64,000 nt of DNA, from contig NZ_JAQTUH010000005.1 in NCBI RefSeq assembly GCF_028710345.1, forward strand, positions 1-64,000, read 5' to 3'. Within the stretch, counting starts at the first letter, position 1, and the number at the start of each line of letters is the position of its first letter. The notes under the pieces were generated by a model that made no database searches, had not been told where the DNA came from, and saw only the letters and a program-made list of their open reading frames with translations. Below, in pieces: positions 26,650 to 34,999 of this stretch. The stretch comes from Sulfuricurvum sp. Its GTDB lineage: Bacteria > Campylobacterota > Campylobacteria > Campylobacterales > Sulfurimonadaceae. A program made the translations under genes and the position numbers.

Positions 26650-27154
26650 CGGTTTTTCCCTCAAAAACGAGACTCACTATTTCGATAATTTTTTAGAAAA
26701 GAGTCTCTATAGCGTCGCTGGATTTAGCTACGGCTCCATCAAAGCGGCACACTATGCTCTCGAAGCAACCCATCGTATCGATACCTTGCAACTTTTTTCC
26801 CCAGCTTTTTTTCAAACACAAACTGAAGCGTTTAAAAAACTGCAACTAAAAGGATTCGTCCGCTCTCCACAAGGATATCGGGAGAGTTTTCTCATCAACT
26901 GCTTCTCCCCCTATCCCGTACATGACGTTGAACTCAATCATGAAGATAATGAGGAAAATCTCCGAGAACTTCTCTATTTTGAGTGGACAAACGAGTTGAT
27001 GGAGGCTATACGCTCCAAAGGGGTACGGATTGAGGTCTATTTAGGACTCGAAGATCGTGTGATAGATGTTGCAAGCACGCGCGAGTTTTTTCTCCCTTAT
27101 GCTACTGTCACATCGATTCGAAGAGGAAACCATTTTTTACAGGAGGGGCTGTGA
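26636..27154 (+). CDS. bioV: Pimeloyl-ACP methyl ester esterase BioV
   Basis: A 172-residue alpha/beta hydrolase of the BioV type described in Helicobacter. It frees pimeloyl-ACP from its methyl ester to end the first stage of biotin synthesis, the task done by BioH in E. coli. Visible: FYSGFSL at the N-terminus, nucleophile elbow GFSYGS, an acid in GLEDRV and the C-terminal histidine in RGNHFL. Start is GTG at 26636, overlapping the FtsH-like gene by 14 bp; the ATG at 26632 is in the other frame. The length fits BioV rather than the longer BioH. Confidence 0.82.
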   Translation: MIFYSGFSLKNETHYFDNFLEKSLYSVAGFSYGSIKAAHYALEATHRIDTLQLFSPAFFQTQTEAFKKLQLKGFVRSPQGYRESFLINCFSPYPVHDVELNHEDNEENLRELLYFEWTNELMEAIRSKGVRIEVYLGLEDRVIDVASTREFFLPYATVTSIRRGNHFLQEGL

Positions 27155-27155
27155 A

Positions 27156-27224
27156 ATGGATGGTATTAAAATCAGAAACCTCTTTAAACTTTATGAAGAG
27201 ATGATGGATAGGGAATCAAAATGA
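27156..27224 (+). CDS. 22-residue mini-ORF coupled to the DUF3800 gene
   Basis: ATG at 27156 reads 22 codons (begins MDGIKIRNLF, ends DRESK) and stops in TGA overlapping the ATG of the next gene (ATGA). No strong SD is seen, though it lies just after the bioV stop and could be reached by re-initiation. It may be a leader that couples translation, or a remnant of a longer gene lost when DUF3800 was placed here. I do not recognise it. Confidence 0.3.
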   Translation: MDGIKIRNLFKLYEEMMDRESK

Positions 27225-27949
27225 ATTTCAGCAACTACATCGTTTATGTCGATGAAAGCGGTGACCATTCACTGACGTCTATCAATAAAGATTTCCCGAT
27301 ATTTGTTTTGGCTTTTTGTATTTTCGACAAAGAGAAGTATTCTCAAAGTGCAGTTTTAAAACTCAAAGATTTCAAATTTAAGCATTTCGGTCACGATATG
27401 GTGGTGCTTCACGAAAATGAGATTCGTCGAGATAAGGGTTGGTTCAAAATTCTTAATTCAAAAGAGAAAAAAGAGGCTTTTATAGATGAATTGACACAAA
27501 TCATCTATGAGGAAGATTTTACGATTATCGCTACGGTCATCCAAAAAGACAAACTGTTCAGTCATACGAATAGTCCATACGATATCGCTCTAAAATATTG
27601 CATGGAGCGAACCTATCGATTTTTGGAATCGAAAAATGAACATACTAAAATGACACATATCATCGTAGAACAACGAGGGAAAAACGAAGACGAAGAATTG
27701 GAACTCGAATTTCGCAGAGTATGCGACGGATATAACTTTAAAAATATACGGTTTCCTTTTGAAATTATTCTCGCCAATAAAATGAGCAATTCAGCAGGTT
27801 TGCAACTGGCTGATTTGGTGGCTCGACCGATTGGATTGAGTGTTCTCAAACCTGAACAGACAAATAGAGCATTTGAAGTGCTAAAAGATAAATTTCATAA
27901 ATCAGATAGTGGGAGAGTTGAAGGAGTTGGGCTTAAAGTATATCCATAA
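27221..27949 (+). CDS. DUF3800 family protein
   Basis: A 242-residue protein starting NFSNYIVYVDESGDHS; the YVDESGDH motif near residue 8-15, a later conserved Glu/Arg region (IIVEQRGKNEDEELE) and the C-terminal SAGLQLADLVARP motif mark DUF3800. The family has an RNase H-like fold with conserved acidic residues and is often found in mobile or defence contexts, but its activity is not settled. An SD (TAGGGA, 6 nt) precedes the ATG. It sits between bioV and mogA without functional relation to either, so it is probably an accessory gene. Confidence 0.82.
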   Translation: MNFSNYIVYVDESGDHSLTSINKDFPIFVLAFCIFDKEKYSQSAVLKLKDFKFKHFGHDMVVLHENEIRRDKGWFKILNSKEKKEAFIDELTQIIYEEDFTIIATVIQKDKLFSHTNSPYDIALKYCMERTYRFLESKNEHTKMTHIIVEQRGKNEDEELELEFRRVCDGYNFKNIRFPFEIILANKMSNSAGLQLADLVARPIGLSVLKPEQTNRAFEVLKDKFHKSDSGRVEGVGLKVYP

Positions 27950-28011
27950 AAAGCAAAAAGCCCCAGAGAATCCTCTGAGGCTTGAAGCCGATCGCCAATC
28001 TGCAATCCAGT
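27950..28011 (-). ncRNA. Candidate small RNA with its own promoter and terminator
   Basis: On the minus strand a strong promoter (28018-28047) would start RNA near 28011. The transcript runs about 60 nt and ends in a terminator: arm AGCCUCAGAG (27982-27973), loop GAUU, arm CUCUGGGGCU (27968-27959), then UUUU-GC-UUUU to about 27951. All ten base pairs form in this orientation (one U-G wobble), whereas the plus-strand copy has an A-C mismatch and no U tract, so the element is oriented minus. The transcript reaches the stop codon of the DUF3800 gene, so it is convergent to it. No ORF is evident inside. I cannot name a family. Confidence 0.65.
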
Positions 28012-28017
28012 GTAGTT

Positions 28018-28047
28018 ATTATACTCAAGTTTTATTTAAATTGTAAA
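28018..28047 (-). promoter_or_regulatory. Sigma-70 promoter of the candidate small RNA
   Basis: TTTACA at 28047-28042 and TATAAT at 28023-28018, separated by 18 bp, on the minus strand. This is one of the best-matching vegetative promoters in the window, in a stretch with no minus-strand protein gene to serve. Confidence 0.65.
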
Positions 28048-28107
28048 GAAAACTTCAAAAGATTAGGAGAACAAACGTGACTTTATTTATTAATTTAGGA
28101 GAAAATA

Positions 28108-28629
28108 ATGATTAAAATAGGGGTTATTACCGCATCAGACCGTGCAAGTGCAGGGATTTATGAAGATATTTCAGGGGTTGCGATCCAAGAGTCGATGAAG
28201 GATTATCTAAAATCTGAACATGAGATTGTGTACCGTTGTATCCCTGATAATCAAGATACGATTGAAGAGACGATGATGGAGTTGTGTGATCGTGAGGGGT
28301 GCTGTTTAGTAGTAACAACAGGAGGGACAGGTCCTGCACGTCGTGATGTGACTCCTGAGGCGACGGAGAACGTCTGTGAGAAGATGATGCCGGGGTTTGG
28401 TGAGTTAATGCGTTCTGTGAGCCTTAAATACGTCCCTACAGCGATCCTTTCACGTCAGACGGCGGGAATCCGTGGCAAGAGCCTTATCATCAATCTTCCG
28501 GGGAAACCTAAATCGATTCGTGAATGTTTGGACGCGGTATTTCCTGCTGTGCCGTATTGCATCGATTTGATTGAGGGACCCTATTTGGAATGTAACGAAG
28601 CGGTTATTAAAGCGTTTCGTCCCAAATAG
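28108..28629 (+). CDS. mogA: Molybdopterin adenylyltransferase MogA
   Basis: A 173-residue protein of the MogA/MoaB fold that adenylates molybdopterin before molybdenum insertion. Visible: GVITASDRASAGIYED at the start, the substrate loop TTGGTGPARRDVTPEAT, and PGKPKSIRECLDAVFPAVPYCIDL near the end. The AGGAG site is 6 nt before the ATG. mobB at 48001 belongs to the next steps of the same cofactor pathway. A GTG at 28077 with its own AGGAG could make a 12-residue leader overlapping the start, which I consider unproven. Confidence 0.93.
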   Translation: MIKIGVITASDRASAGIYEDISGVAIQESMKDYLKSEHEIVYRCIPDNQDTIEETMMELCDREGCCLVVTTGGTGPARRDVTPEATENVCEKMMPGFGELMRSVSLKYVPTAILSRQTAGIRGKSLIINLPGKPKSIRECLDAVFPAVPYCIDLIEGPYLECNEAVIKAFRPK

Positions 28630-28677
28630 TAAAAAATGGCAAATTGCAAGATTTTTAGCCTTGAGCGAAAAGTGAGT

Positions 28678-28683
28678 TATAAT
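28678..28683 (+). promoter_or_regulatory. -10 box (TATAAT) for the nadK operon
   Basis: A perfect TATAAT would start RNA near 28690, only about 11 nt before the GTG at 28701. This leader is too short for a normal SD and makes the nadK start uncertain. It probably drives the long operon from nadK onward. Confidence 0.5.
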
Positions 28684-28700
28684 AGAGTCAAAATGAATTT

Positions 28701-29567
28701 GTGAGTAAAATATTGAAATTAACAACTATTAAACGTGTCGGTATTGTATTACGCCCCTCCACACCAGAGCTCAAAGAGATGTTTTTTGAAGCAAAACGGA
28801 TTTTTGAATCCCGTGGCATTGAGGTTATTATTGATAATATCAGTGGTGGTATGATTGATGTAATGGGTCAGCCTTTTGATATGATGTGTGAAAATAGCGA
28901 TTTTTTAATGACGATAGGGGGAGATGGGACGTTGATCTCCGCCGTTCGACGCTCATACCATTATCAGTTGCCTGTTTTGGGAATTCATGCCGGAAAACTT
29001 GGATTTTTAGCCGATTTGGATTTTGCAGAACTTGAAAATTTTATCGAAAAAATGTTACTTGGTGAATATCGTATCGATCAGCGCGCTATATTGCAAGCGA
29101 CGATTGTAACTCAAAAGGGGGTTAATGAGGTATTCGCATTTAACGATATCGTATTAACACGCCCCTCTATTGCTAAAATGATTCATGTCGAGACTTATGT
29201 TGATGGGCAAAGTTTTAACACTTACTATGGCGATGGAGTTGTCGTCTCTACTCCGACAGGTTCAACCGCGTACAACCTCTCCGCAGGGGGACCGGTTCTT
29301 TTCCCATTATCTCAGGTATTTGCCTTGACACCGATATGCCCCCATTCGCTCACACAGCGTCCTATGGTTTTTCCGGGGCATTTTGAAATCGAGATGAAAA
29401 CGCCCGACGCGAGTGCATTGGTTATCATAGACGGTCAAGATTTAGTAAAAATCAGCCATAAAGATACCGTCAATATCAAACTAGCGAGTGGAACAGCCCA
29501 TCTGATTCATCGAAAAGAGTTTAACTATTTTGAAGTACTTAAAGAAAAAATGGGCTGGGGGAAATAA
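28701..29567 (+). CDS. nadK: NAD kinase
   Basis: A 288-residue enzyme that phosphorylates NAD to NADP. The diagnostic GGDGT (TIGGDGTLIS, near residue 75) and the downstream DGVVVSTPTGSTAYNLSAGGP region are intact. The GTG at 28701 gives MSKILKLTTIKRVGIVLRP; a TTG at 28713 is an alternative start and neither has a clear SD. recN follows after 3 bp. Confidence 0.94.
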   Translation: MSKILKLTTIKRVGIVLRPSTPELKEMFFEAKRIFESRGIEVIIDNISGGMIDVMGQPFDMMCENSDFLMTIGGDGTLISAVRRSYHYQLPVLGIHAGKLGFLADLDFAELENFIEKMLLGEYRIDQRAILQATIVTQKGVNEVFAFNDIVLTRPSIAKMIHVETYVDGQSFNTYYGDGVVVSTPTGSTAYNLSAGGPVLFPLSQVFALTPICPHSLTQRPMVFPGHFEIEMKTPDASALVIIDGQDLVKISHKDTVNIKLASGTAHLIHRKEFNYFEVLKEKMGWGK

Positions 29568-29570
29568 TCG

Positions 29571-31118
29571 GTGATCGAGCGTTTTTATCTCAAAGAGTTT
29601 CTTAGTTTTAAAGAGGCTGAACTCGAATTTAATCCCGGGTTAATCGTTTTTACCGGACCCAGCGGAAGTGGAAAATCGATTTTAATGCGTTCGATTTTGG
29701 CATCGGTAGGGCTTGATAGTGTCGAAGCATCGATATGTGAATCTTCGGTCAAATGGCAAATTGATGAAGAAGAGTATGGGATTGAAAATGATGATATCAA
29801 TATTTTTCGTCATGTCAAAAAAGAGAAAACCTCCTATTTTATCAACAACCAACGCACCTCAAAATCCTCTATGGAGAAGATTAGCGGAGGGTATTGCCGT
29901 CATTTGAGTTTAAAAGATTACAGCGATTTTGAACCTTTGTCACTGCTCAAAATGGTGGATGAAAAAATAGCGATTGGTATGGCAGAATATACTCAAACTC
30001 TCCAAAAACATAAAGAGATATTTGAGATACACAAAACACTGGTGGAGGAGTTGCGCTCTATAGAAGCCCAAGAATCAAAACTCGCAGAACTTAAAGAGTT
30101 TGCCGCCTTCGAAATTGCTAAAATCGATACTATCAAACCCACTTTAGGGGAAGATGAAGAGCTCTCGATGATTAAAAAACAGCTCTCTAAAAAAGAGAAG
30201 ATTGAAGAGGCGATAAAAAGTGCCGAAGAGATTTTGCGATTTGAAAATCAGGTCACTTCGGCATTGTCACTGTTAGATGTTGAAAGCGGTTTTTTTGACG
30301 ATGCGATGAATGAGTTACGGGGTGTTTTTGAGGGGGCTATGGATAAACTAGAGCTTCTCGAAGAGGTCTCTATCGAAGAGGTTCTTAACCGTATCGAATC
30401 GCTTGCAGAACTGAAACGTCGTTACGGCGGTATTGCCGAAGCACTCGAATACCGTGAACAAAAGTCCAAAGAACTGGAATCGTATGAAAACATCGAATAC
30501 TCGAAAAAAGATTTACTCCGTAAAATCCAAGAGTCCCAAACTCTTTTGATAGAGTTATCACAAAAACTTTCAAAAGAGCGTCATGAGACAATTCCATCGC
30601 TGTTAGAAAAACTCAATACGTATCTTTCTATGCTCTATTTACGTCCCGCAACATTGTCGATTATGACAACTGAACATCATGGTGCAGGGGTAGATAAGAT
30701 AGTTTTAGGATTAGAGGGGACTTCATTGGATAAGCTCAGTTCAGGGGAGTTTAATAGGCTCCGTTTGGCACTATTATCCCTACGGGTGGAGAGTATGGAT
30801 GATGAGGGTGGAGTGCTGATGCTCGATGAAATCGATGCGAATTTGAGCGGTGAAGAGTCGATGAGCGTCGCTAGGGTCTTACGCCATCTCTCTTCACGGT
30901 ACCAAATCTTTGTCATCTCCCATCAACCGCAACTCACCTCGATGGGGCAACAACACTTTTTGATCTATAAAGACGATGAGAGTCGTGTCCGTGAGTTGAA
31001 TGAGGGGGAAAGAGTCGAAGAGATTGCTCGTATAATCAGCGGTGATGCTATCAGTGAAGAAGCCAGAGGATTCGCACGTGATCTTTTTGAACGTGTTAAG
31101 TTGGAGTATAGATTATGA
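29571..31118 (+). CDS. recN: DNA repair protein RecN
   Basis: A 515-residue SMC-like ATPase for recombinational repair of double-strand breaks. Walker A GPSGSGKSIL (near residue 29), long central coiled coil, the signature LSSGEFNRLRLAL, and Walker B VLMLDEIDANLSGEE are visible. It is somewhat shorter than E. coli RecN (553 aa), through a shorter coil. GTG start 3 bp after nadK; its stop overlaps tatD by 4 bp. nadK-recN adjacency is common in bacteria. Confidence 0.94.
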   Translation: MIERFYLKEFLSFKEAELEFNPGLIVFTGPSGSGKSILMRSILASVGLDSVEASICESSVKWQIDEEEYGIENDDINIFRHVKKEKTSYFINNQRTSKSSMEKISGGYCRHLSLKDYSDFEPLSLLKMVDEKIAIGMAEYTQTLQKHKEIFEIHKTLVEELRSIEAQESKLAELKEFAAFEIAKIDTIKPTLGEDEELSMIKKQLSKKEKIEEAIKSAEEILRFENQVTSALSLLDVESGFFDDAMNELRGVFEGAMDKLELLEEVSIEEVLNRIESLAELKRRYGGIAEALEYREQKSKELESYENIEYSKKDLLRKIQESQTLLIELSQKLSKERHETIPSLLEKLNTYLSMLYLRPATLSIMTTEHHGAGVDKIVLGLEGTSLDKLSSGEFNRLRLALLSLRVESMDDEGGVLMLDEIDANLSGEESMSVARVLRHLSSRYQIFVISHQPQLTSMGQQHFLIYKDDESRVRELNEGERVEEIARIISGDAISEEARGFARDLFERVKLEYRL

Positions 31119-31897
31119 TTATCGACACACATGTCCATCTCGACGATGAACGCTATCGTGACGATTTTGATGCAATGATGGAGCGTGCCCTGAAAGCTGA
31201 TGTTCGAGCCTTTGTTATCCCCGGAGCGCACCCCGCTACGTTGCCGCGAGCAGTTGAGATTTGTGAACACTATCCTAATGTCTATTTTGCGGTTGGGGTT
31301 CACCCTTACGATATGGAGCATATGGAATCGGTCGATTTTGAGTCTTATGCGGTGCATCCCAAATGTATCGCAATCGGAGAATGCGGATTGGATTATTTTC
31401 GTCTTGAAGGGACGGATGAAGAGAAATTAAGAGAAAAACAAAGACAAGAGGAGGTCTTTCGAACACAAATCCGTTTTGCGAAAAAAGTACAAAAACCTTT
31501 GATCGTCCATATCCGTGATGCTTCTCATGATGCAAAGATGATTTTATTGGAAGAGGGTGCAGGAGAAGTAGGGGGAGTGCTCCATTGTTACAATGCTGAT
31601 GATGAACTTCTCTCACTTTCAGAGCAAAATTTTTATTTTGGGATTGGTGGTGTTGTAACGTTTAGTAACGCTAAAAAATTGATCAATATTCTACCCCGCA
31701 TTCCAAAAGATAAATTGATACTCGAAACAGATGGCCCCTACCTAACCCCGCATCCTCATAGAGGAGCGCGTAACGAGAGTGCCTATACTCGTTTGGTAGC
31801 CCAAAAAGTATCCGATCTTTTAGAGAGTGAAATCGAGGATATCGAATCTTTGACAACACAAAATTCAACAAGGTTATTTGGAAATTTAATAGTTTAG
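31115..31897 (+). CDS. tatD: TatD family metal-dependent deoxyribonuclease
   Basis: A 260-residue TIM-barrel hydrolase. Metal-binding residues are seen in DTHVHLDD near the N-terminus, GECGLDYF near residue 90, PLIVHIRDA, the VLHCYNAD segment, and LETDGPYLTPHPHRG towards the C-terminus. TatD proteins are metal-dependent DNA exonucleases linked to repair; earlier links to Tat export were not confirmed. It overlaps recN by 4 bp. Confidence 0.93.
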   Translation: MIIDTHVHLDDERYRDDFDAMMERALKADVRAFVIPGAHPATLPRAVEICEHYPNVYFAVGVHPYDMEHMESVDFESYAVHPKCIAIGECGLDYFRLEGTDEEKLREKQRQEEVFRTQIRFAKKVQKPLIVHIRDASHDAKMILLEEGAGEVGGVLHCYNADDELLSLSEQNFYFGIGGVVTFSNAKKLINILPRIPKDKLILETDGPYLTPHPHRGARNESAYTRLVAQKVSDLLESEIEDIESLTTQNSTRLFGNLIV

Positions 31898-31929
31898 TGG
31901 TATCATATTTAACTTAAGAGGAGGGTACT

Positions 31930-33138
31930 TTGCGTTGGTTACTTTTCCTAATAATGATTCCTTATCCTCTTTTTTCTCTTGCATTTGATACCCACGATTC
32001 AAAAAAATCAGAAGTTTTAAAACATTTTGATGTCCCTTCCTCTTTTTTAAACGACCCATATTTGCATGATGAGTACAGTGAGCGAAAACGTGATTGTTCA
32101 CTTAACGGATTTGCTAATTCATCTGATAATGCCGATATATTGATACCTATGCTCTCCTCTATTATTGCTCAATCGGATCTTCCTGAAGAGTTTTTATTTA
32201 TTGCCTTGGCAGAATCAGGACTTGATACCGTCTCAACCTCTTCGCGCGGGGCGAGCGGATTGTGGCAATTTATGCCTGAGACAGGAAAAGTGCACGGACT
32301 GAAAATTACCTCTTATGTGGATGAGAGGTGTGATCATATTAAATCAACGCGAGCCGCTATTACCTATCTCTCACAGTTACATAAGCAGTTTGGAAAATGG
32401 TATTTGGCTATCATTGCTTACAATTGCGGTGACGGCAAACTTTCCCATGCTATTAGAGAAGCCCATAGCAGTGAACTTAGTGTCTTAACCAATCCCAATA
32501 AAGGGTACATCCCCCCTGAAAGCCGTCGATATATCCGTCGTATTTTGGCTCTTGCACTGCTAGCCAGTGATCGTGTATTTTTAGAACAGATTCAATATGA
32601 CCATTTAATCGGTGTAGCATCTAAAAATCCTATTGCAACCGTCTATTTGCCTGAAGGGGAGGAGATTGATAATTTGGCAGCTGTTTTAGAGATGCCAAAA
32701 CAAAAATTAAAGTTCCTTAATACCCATCTTAAACGGGGTGTTACCCCTCCAAATGTTAACTCCTATCCGGTCTATATCCCTGAATCCAAACTTGCCTTAT
32801 TTCAAGCAAAATATCATCCAAAAGGGTTAAAAAATTATTTTGTGATGCATAAAATCAAATCAGGTGAGAGTTTGGTATCACTTTCGAAGCGTTACAATGT
32901 AGAGCGCTCAGCCATTATGTCTGAAAATATGCTCAGCGAAAAAGATGAGATGAAAGAAAACCGTAATCTTAAAATTCCTCTTAGCCGTACATTTATTAAA
33001 AAGGAGGTTATTGTTTATGAAGAACCTCCCGTTTCAGCGATAAAAATGTATAATTTCAATCTTGACAATCTAAAATCGCGTAATCCATTCAACCCCCCTA
33101 AAGTAAATGAGAATGAGGAATCCAAGCTTGCTAACTAA
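31930..33138 (+). CDS. mltD: Membrane-bound lytic murein transglycosylase with LysM (MltD-like)
   Basis: A 402-residue exported protein with a signal peptide, an SLT domain (ESGLDTVSTSSRGASGLWQF, the catalytic Glu in this ES segment; AYNCGDG later), and one C-terminal LysM domain (KIKSGESLVSLSKRYNV). It cleaves peptidoglycan glycan strands. It starts with TTG at 31930, supported by AGGAGG about 6 nt upstream and by the signal peptide beginning there. It overlaps rlpA by 32 bp. Confidence 0.9.
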   Translation: MRWLLFLIMIPYPLFSLAFDTHDSKKSEVLKHFDVPSSFLNDPYLHDEYSERKRDCSLNGFANSSDNADILIPMLSSIIAQSDLPEEFLFIALAESGLDTVSTSSRGASGLWQFMPETGKVHGLKITSYVDERCDHIKSTRAAITYLSQLHKQFGKWYLAIIAYNCGDGKLSHAIREAHSSELSVLTNPNKGYIPPESRRYIRRILALALLASDRVFLEQIQYDHLIGVASKNPIATVYLPEGEEIDNLAAVLEMPKQKLKFLNTHLKRGVTPPNVNSYPVYIPESKLALFQAKYHPKGLKNYFVMHKIKSGESLVSLSKRYNVERSAIMSENMLSEKDEMKENRNLKIPLSRTFIKKEVIVYEEPPVSAIKMYNFNLDNLKSRNPFNPPKVNENEESKLAN

Positions 33139-33937
33139 AATATTTTTATCGTTGTCTATCCTGATACTAAGCGGTTGTACAACGTATAAAGGTTCTTACT
33201 CTTATAAACAACCAAAATCCTCAAAAAAAACTCCATCGGCAGTTTTGGACAGTGCACCATCGGATATTATGAAAAAAAATGGTGAACCGGTTGCATCAAT
33301 GCGTCCTTATACAGTATTGGGTAAAGAATATTATCCTACAGTTGTGGCAATAGGAGATACATTTTCAGGTCGTGCAAGCTGGTATGGATCGGAATTTCAT
33401 GGAAAAATGACCAGTAGTGGTGAAACGTATGATATGAATGCGTTGAGTGCTGCTCATAAAACGTTGCCAATGAATACCGTTGTTCGGGTAACGAATCTTG
33501 ATAATAATCTTAATACCGTTGTCCGAATAAATGATCGAGGTCCTTTTGTAGAGAGCCGAATTATTGATCTCTCCTACGCTGCAGCGAAAGAGATTAATTT
33601 AGTCGGAAAAGGGAATGCAAACGTCCGATTAGAGGTATTAGGATTTGAACCGACAGGGACTAAAACTATCGATTATAAAGTGATGTCAGCAGGACCAAAA
33701 CAGGAAATTCTTACCTCTTTTGCCGTTCAGATCGGTGCATTTGCCAACATCAATGGTGCAGTTGAAACACAGAAAAAGTATGCGAGTTTCAAAGGATACT
33801 CTGCAATCATCAAAGATTCACAGTATAATAACGATAAACTATACCGTGTATGGCTACGTGGATTTAGAAGCGAAGCTGAAGCTCGAGATTTCATAGCACA
33901 AGGCTATTTTAGTGGCCAATTTATTACAAGGGAATGA
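33107..33937 (+). CDS. rlpA: RlpA-like septal lytic transglycosylase lipoprotein with SPOR domain
   Basis: A 276-residue lipoprotein: lipobox LSGC with Cys24, double-psi beta-barrel with RlpA motifs (ASWYGSEFHGKMTSSGE, AAHKTLPMNT, and the NDRGPF segment with catalytic-type Asp), and a C-terminal SPOR domain (FAVQIGAFAN) that binds denuded glycan at division sites. It pairs with the transglycosylase gene just upstream, with which it overlaps. Two ATGs (33107, 33113) are possible starts. Confidence 0.92.
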   Translation: MRMRNPSLLTKIFLSLSILILSGCTTYKGSYSYKQPKSSKKTPSAVLDSAPSDIMKKNGEPVASMRPYTVLGKEYYPTVVAIGDTFSGRASWYGSEFHGKMTSSGETYDMNALSAAHKTLPMNTVVRVTNLDNNLNTVVRINDRGPFVESRIIDLSYAAAKEINLVGKGNANVRLEVLGFEPTGTKTIDYKVMSAGPKQEILTSFAVQIGAFANINGAVETQKKYASFKGYSAIIKDSQYNNDKLYRVWLRGFRSEAEARDFIAQGYFSGQFITRE

Positions 33938-33938
33938 G

Positions 33939-34511
33939 ATGATTCAAAAAAGTCGTAAAACAAAAGAGACCGATATTTCTCTCACTTTAAATCTCTACGG
34001 TGAGGGGAAAAGTACCATCTCTACCGGAGTTGGATTTTTGGATCATATGTTGGAAAGCTTTGCAAAACATGCGTGGATGGATTTAGAAATCACCTGTGTC
34101 GGTGATACTCATATTGATGACCACCACAGTGTGGAAGATGTAGGGATTGTTTTAGGGCAAGCGTTGAGAGAAGCGATGTATCCGATTCAAAATGTTGAGC
34201 GTTTTGGAAACAGCGTCGTCGTTATGGATGAAGCAAGTGTATCGTGTGATTTGGATTTAAGTAATCGCCCTTATTTACACTGTGAGCTGGATATTAATGG
34301 AAAAGTAGGCTCTTTTGATACCGAATTGGTTGATGAGTTTTTTCGTGCCGTCATCTTTAATGCTGGAATCAGTGCCCATATCGTTCAGCAACGCGGTTCG
34401 AATAATCACCATATTATCGAAGCCTCTTTTAAATCATTTGCCGTCTCTCTTCGCCGTGCATTGGTTAAAAATGACCGTGCAGGGACACCAAGTACTAAAG
34501 GTGTGCTGTGA
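33939..34511 (+). CDS. hisB: Imidazoleglycerol-phosphate dehydratase
   Basis: A 190-residue single-domain HisB for histidine synthesis, without the fused phosphatase found in enterobacteria. The two metal-binding His motifs DDHHSVED and NNHHIIEA are intact. The ATG at 33939 is chosen because AAGGGA lies 5 nt before it and the protein then begins at the family start (RKTKETDISL). No other his gene is nearby; it sits between cell-wall and LPS genes. Confidence 0.95.
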   Translation: MIQKSRKTKETDISLTLNLYGEGKSTISTGVGFLDHMLESFAKHAWMDLEITCVGDTHIDDHHSVEDVGIVLGQALREAMYPIQNVERFGNSVVVMDEASVSCDLDLSNRPYLHCELDINGKVGSFDTELVDEFFRAVIFNAGISAHIVQQRGSNNHHIIEASFKSFAVSLRRALVKNDRAGTPSTKGVL

Positions 34512-34999
34512 TTCGTCTCATTATTCTTGATGTTGACGGATGTCTGAGTGATGGAAAGATTACCTATACCCATGAGGGAATTGAGCTAAAAAATTTTCAT
34601 GTTCGTGATGGATTCGCACTAAAATCGATTGTGAAAATGGGATATGAAGTGGCAATTATTACCGGTCGTGATTCGGCAATCGTCACAAATCGTGCACGTG
34701 AACTTGATATACCGCACCTTTTTCAAGGGGTCAAAGATAAAAGGGCAGTGGCTCAAGAGTTGTGTCAAACTCTTGGTATAGAACCCAGTGAAGTAGCTGC
34801 AATCGGTGATGATTTGAATGATCTTAAACTGCTTCAATGGGTAGGAAGAGCGTTTTCACCCAATGATGCATTAGAATACATACAATCATCAACTCATGTT
34901 TTAGAACGTCGAGGCGGTGATGCGTGTGTCCGTGAAATGATTGATATTATTCTCAAAGAAAACGGCGATGAAGAGCGCTTTGTGAGTGCATGGATTTAA
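34508..34999 (+). CDS. kdsC: 3-deoxy-D-manno-octulosonate 8-phosphate phosphatase KdsC
   Basis: A 163-residue HAD phosphatase of the small C0-cap-less type. It has the nucleophile motif LDVDGCLSDGKI, then TGRDSAIV, a conserved Lys (GVKDKRA) and GDDLNDLKLL. It makes free KDO for the LPS inner core. GTG start overlapping hisB by 4 bp; lptC begins on the next base after its stop, grouping KDO supply with LPS transport. Confidence 0.93.
   Translation: MIRLIILDVDGCLSDGKITYTHEGIELKNFHVRDGFALKSIVKMGYEVAIITGRDSAIVTNRARELDIPHLFQGVKDKRAVAQELCQTLGIEPSEVAAIGDDLNDLKLLQWVGRAFSPNDALEYIQSSTHVLERRGGDACVREMIDIILKENGDEERFVSAWI

Noticed and set aside
27959-27982. Hairpin as a terminator of the plus-strand DUF3800 gene
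   Set aside because: On the plus strand the stem has an A-C mismatch and no following U tract; both problems disappear on the minus strand, so I assign it to the small RNA.
28077-28115. 12-codon GTG ORF with AGGAG overlapping the mogA start
   Set aside because: Too short to support as a gene without conservation; the repeated TTAGGAGAA near it may be a chance second SD.
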